From Timema cristinae (Eukaryota; Arthropoda; Insecta; Phasmatodea; Timematidae): a stretch of 64,000 nucleotides of DNA. Below, piece after piece: positions 21,746-32,330 of this stretch; positions within the stretch are counted from its first letter, which is position 1; each line of letters opens with the position of its first letter. A program made the position numbers and the translations under genes. The notes under the pieces are model-generated. The model searched no databases. It had not been told where the DNA came from and saw only the letters and a list, made by a program, of their open reading frames with translations. The stretch covers positions 29,934,421 to 29,998,420 of the forward strand of contig JBCFYV010000100.1 in the NCBI GenBank assembly GCA_039000515.1. Reading direction: 5' to 3'.

Positions 21746-23740
21746 AAACGTAGACCTTAAATAATCGGGATATGATGTAGGAAAAGAAGAAAAGTAGAAA
21801 ATGTGATAAACTAAATGACTATTTACTAAGTTGTTGGCTTATTGCACCCTCGTGTAGATTATAAGCCTATACTTTCACACATAATGCTGGTGAAATATAG
21901 CATAACACTTTCTTACTTACCTTTTAATGAAATTTTCTTGTAACAGATATTTTAAGGGGAAATTTATTTTTCACCCCTATTTTTTTTTATTTAAAAGTAA
22001 AGTTAACTTCATTTAATCTTGCAGGTATAAAACTTACCTTACTTGTTTACATTTTGGTGTGACTTATATGATAGGGTATTAGTTAAGTTAATCAAGGTAA
22101 GATTGTAACATTTAATAGTGAACGGAGTGTACATATTTTACTACCGGTATGTTAGATGTTTAATATAATAATTAATATAACTATCCAATTAAAGTTTTAT
22201 GTATAGCCAATAACTAATTTACCCTGCAAATGTCATTACTTAAATTTCTCTGAACAATACAAATGCTTTATGAATCTCTCATTAGTGTTGGAGCTGATGA
22301 AAATAAGCGCAATAAGAATATGGTGAAGTTATTTCGTAATGTGTCTTAATGTTCCATGGAATGATTGCTTGGAAGAGAGAATTTCGATACAAACAAATAT
22401 TTGTTTTAATATTTGTTTGAAGACTCATAAAAAAGGTAAAAAGTTTTGTTTTTTAAACCATTCATTCTTACAGCAATCAATACAGCACCCAAAAGACAAA
22501 ATCACTCTAGACCAAGAAAAATAAAACAGTTTGAAAACTTCACTAAAAGAAAAAAAGCACTTTCTAGAAATAAAGACTTCTCCAAGAAGCAAAAAAAAAA
22601 ACCTTTTGGGGTAATGAAATGATGGTGTATTTTTTTTTAAATCACTCTTAAAAGTAGGTATATAAAAAGTAGACTACTCTCATGATAAATAAACTATGCC
22701 CCCTAGTAAAAAAGTATATTCTGTGGTTCTAGTAATGAAAAAGATTAAAGAATTCTTTTAGCAGTTTTATTTGATTTGATTGAAAACAATTCTCATGTAT
22801 TACTGTGTTTTTTATATTAATAATTTTATTTGTTTATTATAATTTACTATATGGCGATATTTTTTATATTTTAATACACACCTAGGCTCTACGTGCTTGA
22901 TTTATCATAGAAGCACCCATCCAATATTAAAAATAATTAATGTTATGAGCTTCATTTTCTATTTTGTAACAAAACACAGCAAGTTTAATTCTATCAATAT
23001 CTATTTCTATTACTAGGCATATATTACTAATGGAAATAGAAGATTAACTAAAGCAATTAAATTTAACTCCTCGAAGATTGATGGCTCGTAATTGTTGTTA
23101 GAATATTAGAAATGTATTTTTTTGATTTTATAGCATATAAAAATAAACTTATACTCCACAGATTACCTTGCTCTAATTCACTTTGGTGCTATTCCAATTG
23201 TTTCAGAAAGAAGTAATAAAGCTACGAGAATAAATTTAATGTAAACAAAATATGTATTCTACACATTTACACCTCTACACCTTCTACGCCTTTAGAATAC
23301 CTTAAGCATTACTATAAAAAATAATAAAAGGGACACGTCATCGTATTACTAACGAACACAGTGTCAGATAAACCTGTCGCTTATAGAGCATTCTAACTGT
23401 AGGTAATTAAAAAGAGCTGGCTTGAATAGTTAAACATAAAAGTATTTTTTTAATTTTTTATTTATGTGTACACGTTCATTTTTTGGAGAGTGAAAGCTGC
23501 TAAATGAATTATAATATAGTGTTATATATTTTTTAAGGTTGTTTGATGGAAATTGACGTTTTAGGATTCTACCTTGCCTGCTTTAGTTCCACGTGAATAT
23601 ATATTAAATACATATCCAAACTGAAGTCTTAAATATCTCAACAGAATCGGTTACTAAAGGTTAACTTCTTAACACTTTTAATGATGACGCACGAAAATTC
23701 AATTCTAAATGAAAAATAAATTTCGTTTTCATTAACGTTT
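21746..23740. other. AT-rich gene-free stretch
   Basis: No gene, SINE or LINE was recognised. One local perfect palindrome, CAAACAAATATT paired with AATATTTGTTTG, lies at about 22391-22421. Confidence 0.5.
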
Positions 23741-23753
23741 TTATTCAGTTTAA

Positions 23754-24006
23754 CCCGCCTCGGTAGCGTAGTTGGCTAACGCGCTAGTCGTGTTGAGTTC
23801 GACTGCTGAGGACGGGGAGATCGAGGCTTGAATCTCGGTCGGGTGAACTGGGGGTGGTTTTTCCTAAATAGTTTTCCACTCTCCCTCTACGCAAATGCGG
23901 GTTCACTTCCTCTAATTCAACCTTCCCAATTCCTAATCCATTAGCGTAATTAGTACTTAAGCGTATAACCCAAATGGGTAGAAGACGTGGTGCTAATATA
24001 TTAAGA
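23754..24006 (+). mobile_element. Full-length SINE, family B, with TSD
   Basis: Reference copy of family B. Head CCCGCCTCGGTAGCGTAGTT then GGCTAACGCGCTAG (box A region), B box GAGGCTTGAATCTCGG, then GGTCGGGTGAACTGGGGG. The body follows (TTCCACTCTCCCTCTACGC; CTTCCCAATTCCTAATCC; ATTAGCGTAATTAGTAC), and the shared tail reads GCGTATAACCCAAATGGGTA and GAAGACGTGGTGCTAATA. A 13-bp duplication TTATTCAGTTTAA flanks it (23741-23753, 24007-24019). Confidence 0.93.
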
Positions 24007-24379
24007 TTATTCAGTTTAATTGCTTGATTGTTGTTTACTATAGTTGAGCAAGAGAATATCAGTAGCTTAATGGAATAAAGACGAAGAAAATAATGTATTA
24101 TAGCATGAAGGACAATATAAAACTACTAGGTACACTCTGTTTTTTCCTTAATGGTTGATGTTTATACCTTGACTTTCTACTCTATAGTCATATCCTATAA
24201 GCTACACCATAGTAGAATCAATCAAGGTAAGCTTTTAACCATTTGGGGTAAGTGGAAGCGATACACTAGAATAAAAACTTCCGTTCAATACACCGACTCA
24301 ATGCTCCTTGAAGCGGTTGGTTCAACTTGTTAAGGGCTCTACATTCACCGGAAGTACAATGAAGAGTTCTACTCCTTGG

Positions 24380-24665
24380 TGCCGTTGTCACAAACAGCTT
24401 CCTTAGAGACGCTCTTCCCTCCCCCCTCCCCTTTCCTTCAATAATTCAAGACGATGCTCGTCCGGCGCCAGGACGCTCACTACGTCACCTCGCTCACGAC
24501 GCCAATATACAGCTACCATGCCAGCCTATTCGTTGCTGACGAAATATTAATAACGGGGATGGATGGGATGACTTCAAATATGGTGCCCCGGGTTGTTTAG
24601 GTAAAGTAAACTTAGCGTCGTGTCGGCTGAGATGAATATGTTAGTGCACGGGTATAGTAGCGACA
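24380..24665. other. Locally GC/CpG-rich patch
   Basis: Contrasts with the AT-rich surroundings (GCTCGTCCGGCGCCAGGACG; CACTACGTCACCTCGCTCAC). It could be a promoter-like CpG patch, an exon or an unrecognised repeat; no frame or box decides. Confidence 0.3.
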
Positions 24666-24729
24666 CTCAAAACACTGATACTTTCGAGTGTCCAGAGAAA
24701 AAATTATATATCTTTACACTTGATATCTT

Positions 24730-24850
24730 AGAATAAATAATTATTTTACTGCAGTGCGTCTTATTACCCAGGACACCAGAAGTGATTCAAAAATTACATC
24801 GGCTCCTACCTTACTGGGCCCCCTTTTCCCGGTCTCCGACAAGCTAGATT
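24730..24850 (-). mobile_element. SINE-like fragment with a variant of the shared tail
   Basis: The plus strand reads GTGCGTCTTATTACCCAGG, close to the tail complement GCGTCTTACTACCCGTTCGG seen in families A and B. The adjoining sequence (GGCTCCTACCTTACTGGGCC) matches neither body. It may be a further family with a related tail. Confidence 0.4.
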
Positions 24851-25769
24851 AGATGGAATAATATATAATAATTAATTAATTAAAATAAAATAGAGCAATT
24901 TGCAACTTTCCTTGAAATTATCCGATTTCCTACATTGAAAGTGTTTTCATACTACATCAAAATCATCTTTGGTTTCAAATTCAAAACATTTCTAATGAAA
25001 TAAATAAGTTTTAAGTGAACTGAAATTTAAAAAAAAACTGTTGTCAATGGTAGGAACATATCGATAGATACGCTGAAATATTTTCCAGTATTGTATATCA
25101 CAGCTTGTAATATCGCGAATGGACTTAGTTCTACAACAGTCTTTCAGCAATATCAATACAGGTGAAAATACACGGTTTAACCTATTAGTCCTCGACCTTA
25201 TCCATTCTCTACCAAGGGATTGTCTCAACGATATTCATCGTACCTTCCTCACGCAATGTTATGGAATTGAATATTAAAGTTTCTCCCGTTTCAAAAAAAC
25301 AGCTCACGTTGAGCGTTACCTTTGCTTGCGTGTTCCTTTGCAGTAGCATTCCGTTCCAGAGTTATGTCTGCTTTCAGAACAACTTTTTTCTTTATTCATT
25401 TATTGATATACAGAACTACAAGTACAAGCCTGAAAAAAGCTCGTATACTATTTTTTTTTAATGTTTCGCAACAGTTTTTGAGGTAAAAAAAAATGTTGGT
25501 TAAACTTTCAAGGCGATGTACGGCTAAGGAATTTATGGGTGATACATGACGTTAACTTTCATGAAGATTATTTATACAAAGGTACTTGCATCTATAAGGT
25601 TCTTTGTTTGCATTACAGTTTTAGTGCGTGTGAGTCAACTCTCAAAAAAGCTATATCCCAGTGTCTGCTTTTCAAGTGTAGCAACTCTTTGTTAGATGAT
25701 ACTCTGCAAGATTATTTTTTTTATCAAAACGTCTTATTAACTGTTCATGTTATATGTTTATATTATAAT

Positions 25770-25963
25770 TACTCTAATGGAGTAGGAAAGAGGAAGGAAG
25801 GGTTTTAGAGGTAATCTACCCTTATGTGCTTGAAAGGATAGTGGGAAACCATTTCGGAAAAACCACCTTCAGTGGACCCAACCCTGATATAACCATCTTC
25901 AGCAGGCCGGTCTAACACAAGAGTGATGCCTTTTAGGCCAGTCGGCCACCTAAGCGGGTTTCA
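25770..25963 (-). mobile_element. SINE, family B, lacking its 3' tail
   Basis: The minus strand begins with head AAACCCGCTTAGGTGGCCGA then CTGGCCTAAAAGGCATCAC. It shows a worn B-box region, GGTGGTTTTTCCGAAATGG and a body to CTTCCTCTTTCCTACTCCAT. The shared tail is not visible. Confidence 0.65.
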
Positions 25964-25975
25964 AGGTTTCGACAG

Positions 25976-26069
25976 ACATGTCAAAAGAGAAATATTCCAA
26001 CCATCCTGCAGATTTGGTCCACGGCGGATTTTGAGCTGTGGTTTGTATTGGTGGTGTATTTTTACATGG
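25976..26069 (+). other. Candidate exon (weak)
   Basis: An open 94-base stretch preceded by CGACAG (possible acceptor) and followed by a consensus donor (ATGG then GTAAGTAC). In that phase it reads TCQKRNIPTILQIWSTADFE and then LWFVLVVYFYM, a hydrophobic end that could be a membrane segment. I do not recognise the protein. The stretch is short, the acceptor lacks a strong pyrimidine tract, and it abuts a SINE. Confidence 0.22.
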
Positions 26070-26611
26070 GTAAGTACAAAATCCTTCCTAATATATGTGA
26101 GATTTGCAGGATTTCCTTAAAATTCATACTTTCCAGCTTGTATACTTTTATTAGTTAGCGTAATAGGGGGATAACATTAACGGTTAATAATAAACGTTAT
26201 ACATTATAGTAAACAATTATTGGTTGTAAACTAATATTGACACAAAATAATTGGTCTTAATTCATGGTTCATTCAACTAAAGGGGGGTTATTATCGGATT
26301 AATATGTGTTGGATATAGAAGGGTAGATTAAAAAATTGTAGCCAAATTAGTGGGAAGAGGTTGAAAAACACACAGTTAAAATTACACATGGAAATACAAT
26401 ACTCAATAAACACAGCTAAATTAGGATCTTAGCCTTTCGCTAATGGGGACAAAGTGAAATGCGAGCCTATCGCCACAGACAACTAGATCACTATTGTGGA
26501 TACTAATTCATCTAATATATAGGCACATATTATTTTTAGTGCTTGGCTGTTAAATCAAATATCATATTAGTGTAACCAGAATGAGAGGCCCCTCTCCCCC
26601 CACATAATCAC

Positions 26612-26825
26612 CCACTTCAGTAGCAGCATAGTCTAAGTTGTCACCACCATTGACGGGGATATTGAGGTTCGATCCCGGTCGGCTGTAGTGAGGGTGTTTT
26701 TTCCACAATAGTTTTACACTCTACGTCCACACAAACTTCATATAAATTCAACCTTCCTCACTTCTATCACACTAGAGTAATTTGTACATAGGTGTCTAAT
26801 CCAATGAAGTATAACGTGGGGCTTT
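26612..26825 (+). mobile_element. SINE, family B, diverged
   Basis: Head CCACTTCAGTAGCAGCATAG then TCTAAG, B box GAGGTTCGATCCCGGTCGG, body TTTTTTCCACAATAGTTTTA and CTAGAGTAATTTGTACATAG, and tail remnant TATAACGTGGGGCTTT. Confidence 0.7.
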
Positions 26826-26829
26826 AAAA

Positions 26830-27855
26830 AAACTTCATAATCCTAATTATGTCCACACAGAATTTTTTGATATGTTTCATCTCCCAAATAGCCACAATAT
26901 TTAAGTTAGTTGTAAAGTTACCACTTAAGAGATAAAAAGATCGTATATTCAAAATACAGGGAGAGGCGATCATCTGCCTCATATGGTTATCCAATGTCCA
27001 GATTCCGGCTAGATACCTCCTATGAAATCAAGCAACCAAAGAGTTGACTAAACGGATGATACGACTGAAGATAGTAAGCTGGACTTGGCCATCCTCACTG
27101 ACAGGTAGCAATTTTAATTTGTGGTTTACCATAATTTGTTCAGCTGCACGCCAGTATAAATCCTATTGCTGAACTTTTACTTATGTATTTCCTTAAGTTA
27201 TCGCAGGCATATCAGAATATTTGAAAATTAAAGTTGACTAGAAATTCGCCAACATTTGGTCAACCAAAAGTGTGTTAATGGTTTGTTCAACTAGAGCTTA
27301 GAGAAATCGTATTACTACTGTGACACATTCACAAATTGGGACTAGTGATGAAACATTGTTTTTCAAATCTGAGACAGAGAATTAAAAAAAAAAAACACTA
27401 CAATCCATGTAGTTGATATCATACGAAATCCCCAAACAAAAGTTTGCTCAACAGGGAGGATGAAGACACCTGTCTTTTGGGACATGAAAGATAAGATAAT
27501 TTTTGACACGATTGAGAGAAAAAAACAACCATAAATTCTGGGTTGATGCCATACAGAGACTCAGACGACGATTAGGGGTGAATTCAACCACAAAATAAAC
27601 ATGATATATCACTTAGTTTTATCAGCCTCTCTACACGGTATATCAGAATAGCTTCTTTTGAAACTATTTTTATTATAACTTTTCTTCAGACTGTATCGTT
27701 AGTAACACGTGGGGTAAATGAATTTACTTTTAAAACATACATTATAATATATTAACTTAATATAATGATGGTATTTCTCACATGACACTCAAAAGTTTAC
27801 CCCTTTCACTCTCAAGCGATGACTGAAAGTCAAACTCGTAATATATTTAGTAAAA
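26830..27855. other. Unassigned intergenic DNA
   Basis: No gene recognised. Short repeated phrases containing TCAACC or TCAAC (27260-27300, 27440-27460) hint at a very old tandem repeat but the spacing is irregular. Confidence 0.4.
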
Positions 27856-27861
27856 TAACCT

Positions 27862-28050
27862 TGCTCATGGTGTAGTGGTCAGTGCAACTGACTGCGAGCA
27901 TAGGGATTTTAGGTTCGATTACTAGGTGGTACCTTGGGTATTTTTCCCGAAAGGAGAATTACCCCAAATGTGACCAGGGTTTGTTTGATTACTCTTAAGT
28001 GTTTCCACTGGTTCCAGACGCTAATACTATCATCATCATCATCATCATCT
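27862..28050 (+). mobile_element. tRNA-derived SINE, family F, with ATC tail
   Basis: Head TTGCTCATGGTGTAGTGGTC (box A), B box TTAGGTTCGATTAC, body GGTACCTTGGGTATTTTTCC and GTGTTTCCACTGGTTCCAGA, ending in an (ATC)n tract at about 28028-28050. Open frames of 92 and 98 codons over it on both strands arise from the SINE and the ATC repeat (poly-D on minus). Confidence 0.7.
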
Positions 28051-28399
28051 CTTATCTGGACAAGGAAAGAGCCTCCCCGCAGAGGATGTACGATTAGTAC
28101 ATTCGGGCGTCCTCTGGGCAACGGTTCATTAGTACTGGCTAATATTTCCACAAACTGGGCTAAGAGTGATGTAGTCCAGACGCGCAATATTATATTATAC
28201 TTATTAAATTACAGACATGGTGCAAACTAACCACCATTACTTTTGGTGTTATGTATTCAAAAAATATTTTTGCATAGCTGGGCTTGCAGTAATTGCAAAA
28301 TGCGAATGTAATTAGTTTTTATTTGAGTAATGCTCTACGCAGGTTAATTATTAAACTTATTACTGAGTAGATTTTATCATTAAATGTTTTAAACTATTT

Positions 28400-28500
28400 T
28401 TAAGTTGCTAATGCAGCTATATATTGAGATAAGGATGTCGGGTTTGATTCCCACCATGACCGAAAAATTACCATTGTTATAATGGGATTTTTCTTTTTTA
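28400..28500 (+). mobile_element. tRNA-like SINE fragment
   Basis: TTGCTAATGCAGCTATATAT followed by GTCGGGTTTGATTCCCACC (a good B box). Body and tail are not recognised. Confidence 0.4.
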
Positions 28501-29551
28501 TCAGTTTGATTAAATGATTGGAGGCGGAGGAAGGTTGATTTGAGGGGATGAGTGTCGTGGTAGTTAGAGAGTTAGTTTGTAAATCATGATCTTATTGAGA
28601 GATTCAGAAAAATAATTTTAAATTTCTCCCATAAAACAGACAAAAAATAAACTATCGTAAAATAAATTAACAAAAGATTAATTAATTAAATATTTTTCGA
28701 TAGTAATAACAATTTTAAATAAAAATAATTGAGTTTGATGGTTTTTACATATGTATTGTGACTACTCTAAACTAATTAAAAATCTATTATAAGCCTGATA
28801 TTATTTACATCATTGTTATATTCACAAAATCGTATTAGTCTTATCAAAACTGTCAAGAGAAAGATTCTACTCAACTGGAGCGTGATGCTAGTACTTTTTT
28901 TATTAAAAATAGTACTACACATGACTAACTTTATTTATAAAAAATTAACTGAATATATGGAAATTTAACTGTTTAATTTATCCAAGATAAATACATAATA
29001 TTAATGCGATAATTTTAGTGGTGAGCTACTATATAAATAATTCAATTATATCAATATTGTCGGGTATATATAAGAATTAGTTTCGAATCATTGAATAGTA
29101 AGCAAATAAACAAGAATATCAATAAACGCTTAACTAAATCACTGAACATATTAGCGAACCTGTTTTTATTGTAAATAAAGTTATGAAATTTTTTAAAAGG
29201 CCTTTTTAGCTGAAATTTTTAAAACAATTTCATTTTGGCCTTATGGAAAAAATGATTTTCCAACCAAGCCTTAAATGGATTGGATATGTTTAAGAACTTG
29301 AAATCGTTAATTGTAAGCAGTGGAATGTTAAATTAAAGGCTTAAATATAAGTTTATTTTCGATTGAGACATAGTCTTACTCTAAACTCAAACTAGATTTA
29401 GTTACTGTTAAACCATCATTGGAACATTTTTAAATTGAATTTAATATAGTTTCTTAATGTCACTTGAACACGGTAATGTAACCCACGACACGTAATTAAT
29501 TACCTACGGTCTTAGATAGGAGGCCGACTCACAAACATAGCTGATTTCACT
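28501..29551. other. AT-rich gene-free stretch
   Basis: Nothing recognised; strongly AT-rich. Confidence 0.5.
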
Positions 29552-29554
29552 TTT

Positions 29555-30222
29555 AGCGGGGATTTCACGACGCGTCCCCGACCACCCGTTCCCGTTCCTG
29601 GTCTCGATCTCCCTGTCACTGTTCTCCCCTCTCCTCGGCAGAGCGTTGTATTTTCACGACCCGATCTTTTGCGTCCGATCTACTGCTCAGTTCGTTGCTC
29701 TTAAAGTTTCAAAATGGCTCCGTATACATCAAAGCAGATAGTTGTTGGTGTTGCATTAACTGCATTGACCGTGTGCGATAAAGAAAGGAAGAAAAAGAAG
29801 ATGTGGATGAAGCAGGTATACCGCCAAAGACCTGTATTGAGTCATGCAAGACTTATGGAAGTATTGGATGCTGAAGATCTCCGGAATTTCTTGCGTATGA
29901 CAGATTCCATAAGATAAAATCTAAAATAATAAAAAAAAAAACGCGAGGTGCGAACAAGTTTTTAATCTAGATCTAGATCTACACTACGGACAGAGCGATT
30001 TGCCTGGTGGAGCATTTCACGTCCCGTTCACCAGGAGAAGCGGTGGGGGCCTGGTCCACCCCCACCCTTCCTCCCTAAATCGGTTGGAAATCTCTCCCGA
30101 CCTCCCTGCCTGGTCGCCTCCCCAAAACGTGACCAGGAGCACACATTTCACCATCGGATTTCAGGGCCGACGGCGATCGGGCCCGATTTAGAGTACCTAA
30201 ATTGGGTCGTGAAATCCCCGCT
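29555..30222 (+). mobile_element. PIF/Harbinger non-autonomous element, copy 2
   Basis: A 668-bp near-identical inverse-orientation copy of the element at 10.2 kb, with the same ends (AGCGGGGATTTCACGACGCG; GGGTCGTGAAATCCCCGCT). A 3-bp TTT duplicates at 29552-29554 and 30223-30225, where PIF/Harbinger usually duplicates TAA or TTA. The reading frame lies on the plus strand. Length and sequence agreement point to recent amplification from one source. Confidence 0.9.
29714..29917 (+). CDS. Truncated Harbinger transposase N-terminus (67 aa), second copy
   Basis: Same 67-residue frame as at 10.5 kb, beginning MAPYTSKQIVVG and ending NFLRMTDSIR. Only residues 5 and 19 differ between the two copies, and the stop codon is shared. 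No DDE domain follows, so it is at most a helper or DNA-contacting fragment and may not be made at all. A basic lysine-rich patch at residues ~23-30 could be a nuclear-localisation or DNA-contact patch. Confidence 0.65.
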   Translation: MAPYTSKQIVVGVALTALTVCDKERKKKKMWMKQVYRQRPVLSHARLMEVLDAEDLRNFLRMTDSIR

Positions 30223-30499
30223 TTTACAGGAGTTGACGTTCTGTAACAAACACATCTAACTCAATGCAAGCGCGTGTTCCGCTATGACACTGAAGGCTGG
30301 GTTTCAAACCTGAAATAGCACACATGGAGTGTCATTTAAAACTCAAGGTTATCAATATTTCCAGGTCTTCACCATACCATGACTTTAAATTATAGCAATG
30401 AAAGCTGAGGATAGTCATTTGGATAACATGAAATAAAACAAAATTAATGTTTTTCCTTGGCTTGAATTCTTATTCTTGACACTAAGACTACTCTCACCA

Positions 30500-30590
30500 G
30501 TGTAAACACGGAAAAAGGCGTCGGTTTCTAATATAATGTATTTCTGGTGACGATGAGGTTGAGGTTCTATTCTCAGATAACGTATAATCT
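30500..30590 (+). mobile_element. Degenerate SINE fragment, family B
   Basis: GGCGTCGGTTTCTAATATAA, then GATGAGGTTGAGGTTCTATT, in head-to-B-box order. The body is lost. Confidence 0.4.
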
Positions 30591-31006
30591 GAAACGGTAG
30601 TGAGCTACGATGAAAATAAACATAATATTCTCAGTTTGAAGCATTGAGAGGGGAGCGGGGTGTTTCTACGTTATTAATTTGGTAGTTTCTCAAAGTCTTG
30701 CTATGCTAGTGAGGCAACGCTTTTTCTAAATAATTTTCATCATCGTTACTTCTAAGATTATACCGTAAGTTTCCATTATGATCAACGTAATTATGGTTTG
30801 TTTTTTAATACTATTGCACATCATTATGATATCGACAGCCCTTGTAAGGTAAATATAGCTACAAGTCCCGAGGAACCGCCCTAAATGATGTTAATTTTAA
30901 TTTGAAGAGTTACTTTTGTTATAGTATTTTAAAAGAATTCACATTTATTTTTTGTTCACTAAGCCTATAAACCTAAATGAAACATAATTAATTAAAATAT
31001 GCATAG

Positions 31007-31095
31007 ATGGCCACGTGAACAGAGGCATAAATTTCTTCTTATCTGGTTTGCCTGTGACGGGGAGGTTTGTTTATGAACCCCCGATGTATTAATAA
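31007..31095 (+). mobile_element. Degenerate SINE fragment, family B
   Basis: GATGGCCACGTGAACAGAGG, then TGACGGGGAGG and TTTATGAACCCCCGATGTA in family B head order. Confidence 0.35.
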
Positions 31096-31464
31096 TATTG
31101 ATGAGTAATCAAACATGAACATAATAGTTACGAATACTTACCTATAAGAGCCTTACCTTTCTCTAGATAATTAGATAAAAAATAAACTAATTACTTGGAA
31201 AACAAACAAGAATATTTGTGACATCCTAAATGTATACAAATCTATACATGTAGGATCAGACTAAGATTATCAACCAAATAATGAGAGGTGGAAATGGAAC
31301 TCACCTTGAGACCTTTATTAATTTGTTGAACAACTTAGAGAATAATAATAATGATAAAAATAATAATAACATATCATCATCTTAATGGTGTATATCTCCT
31401 GAAAAACTAAGACAATATTCTCAATAAAACTGTTTTAACATGACAAGTAGCTCGTCATGAGCTA

Positions 31465-31699
31465 CAGTAGCCCCATGGCTTCTTTGGTGCTGACTGACAG
31501 CTCACAGCTGACTTCTGACAGTCAACATTTAGATATATTCCTAAATTTTGATTGTCAGAAGTGACAGCTGCTAAACACATGTTTTTGCAGATATTTTGGT
31601 TCGGCATAGGGATACATAATTTGTTCTGGTAACTTTTCAAAGCCGTCAGCTGTGAGCTGTGAACTGTCAGTCAGCACCAAAGAAGCCATGGGGCTACTG
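31465..31699. mobile_element. Tc1/mariner-like MITE with TA duplication
   Basis: A 235-bp element with ends CAGTAGCCCCATGGCTTCTT and its reverse complement. The inverted repeats are ~50 bp, with inner pairing of TTCTGACAGTCAA against a TTGTCAGAA segment, so the whole element can fold. It is flanked by TA (31463-31464, 31700-31701), the target of Tc1/mariner transposases. The ends starting CAGT fit that superfamily. A 61-codon frame inside is not a gene. Confidence 0.85.
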
Positions 31700-31702
31700 T
31701 AT

Positions 31703-31805
31703 GTCTCTCCACTCGTCCTACACTTGAATGAGGGTAAATTTCCTCTAAGGTTTTACTTTCCTCATCTCTATCACAGTAATGTAAATACATGAACAGTCTA
31801 GATGC
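31703..31805 (+). mobile_element. SINE body fragment, family B-like
   Basis: CACTCGTCCTACACTTGAAT, AAATTTCCTCTAAGG and CTCATCTCTATCACAGTAAT follow family B body order. The MITE ends just upstream, so it may have inserted into this SINE. Confidence 0.35.
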
Positions 31806-32090
31806 AATGCACGTGAGAAAGAAATTATCCTTTTGTAGTGTAGAGAGGATCTGATTTGCTGCCAGTCAGACTATTGCATGTCCATCGCGCTGACTTTATC
31901 TATCTCAATTGTAGCGGTTATTAATAGTCGTGTACAATCTCACGCAACGTTTCTCTCTCTAGAGCTGTTTCGTAGACTGTAACACTTCAGTCACGCTATC
32001 TACGTTTGTTTGGTAACCAACGGATGCCTTCATTATCTATCTTTGTGAATGTCTGATTTTCTAGGTTGAGCTGCTTGGATTAGTCTTGTT

Positions 32091-32330
32091 TTTAGCACCG
32101 CGTATTACTACTCATTCAGGTTAGACGCTTACGAGCTAATTACGCTAATAAATTCAGGAATAATAAGGCTATATTTAGAAGAAACGTAACCACATTTGTA
32201 TGGAGGAACAGTGGAAGAAACATTTAGTACAACTACCTAATGTACAACCGACCGAGACTCGAACCTCGATCTACCCGTTATTTGTGAGAGTAGCACCTTA
32301 GGCCATGTGGCTACCGAAGAAGGGTTTATT
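32091..32330 (-). mobile_element. Full-length SINE, family B (GGCCTAAGGT head)
   Basis: Minus strand head CCTTCTTCGGTAGCCACATG then GCCTAAGGTGCTAC, B box GAGGTTCGAGTCTCGGTCGG, body with TTCCACTGTTCCTCCATAC and the ATTAGCGTAATTAGCTC region, and tail near 32092-32120 (complement of GCACCGCGTATTACTACTCA). Confidence 0.82.

Noticed and set aside
27240..27600. Possible tandem repeat based on recurrent TCAAC phrases
   Set aside because: Spacing is irregular and units do not align over their length.
27909..28230. Overlapping 92- and 98-codon frames, one with a poly-aspartate run
   Set aside because: The run is the (ATC)n tail of a SINE read on the minus strand.
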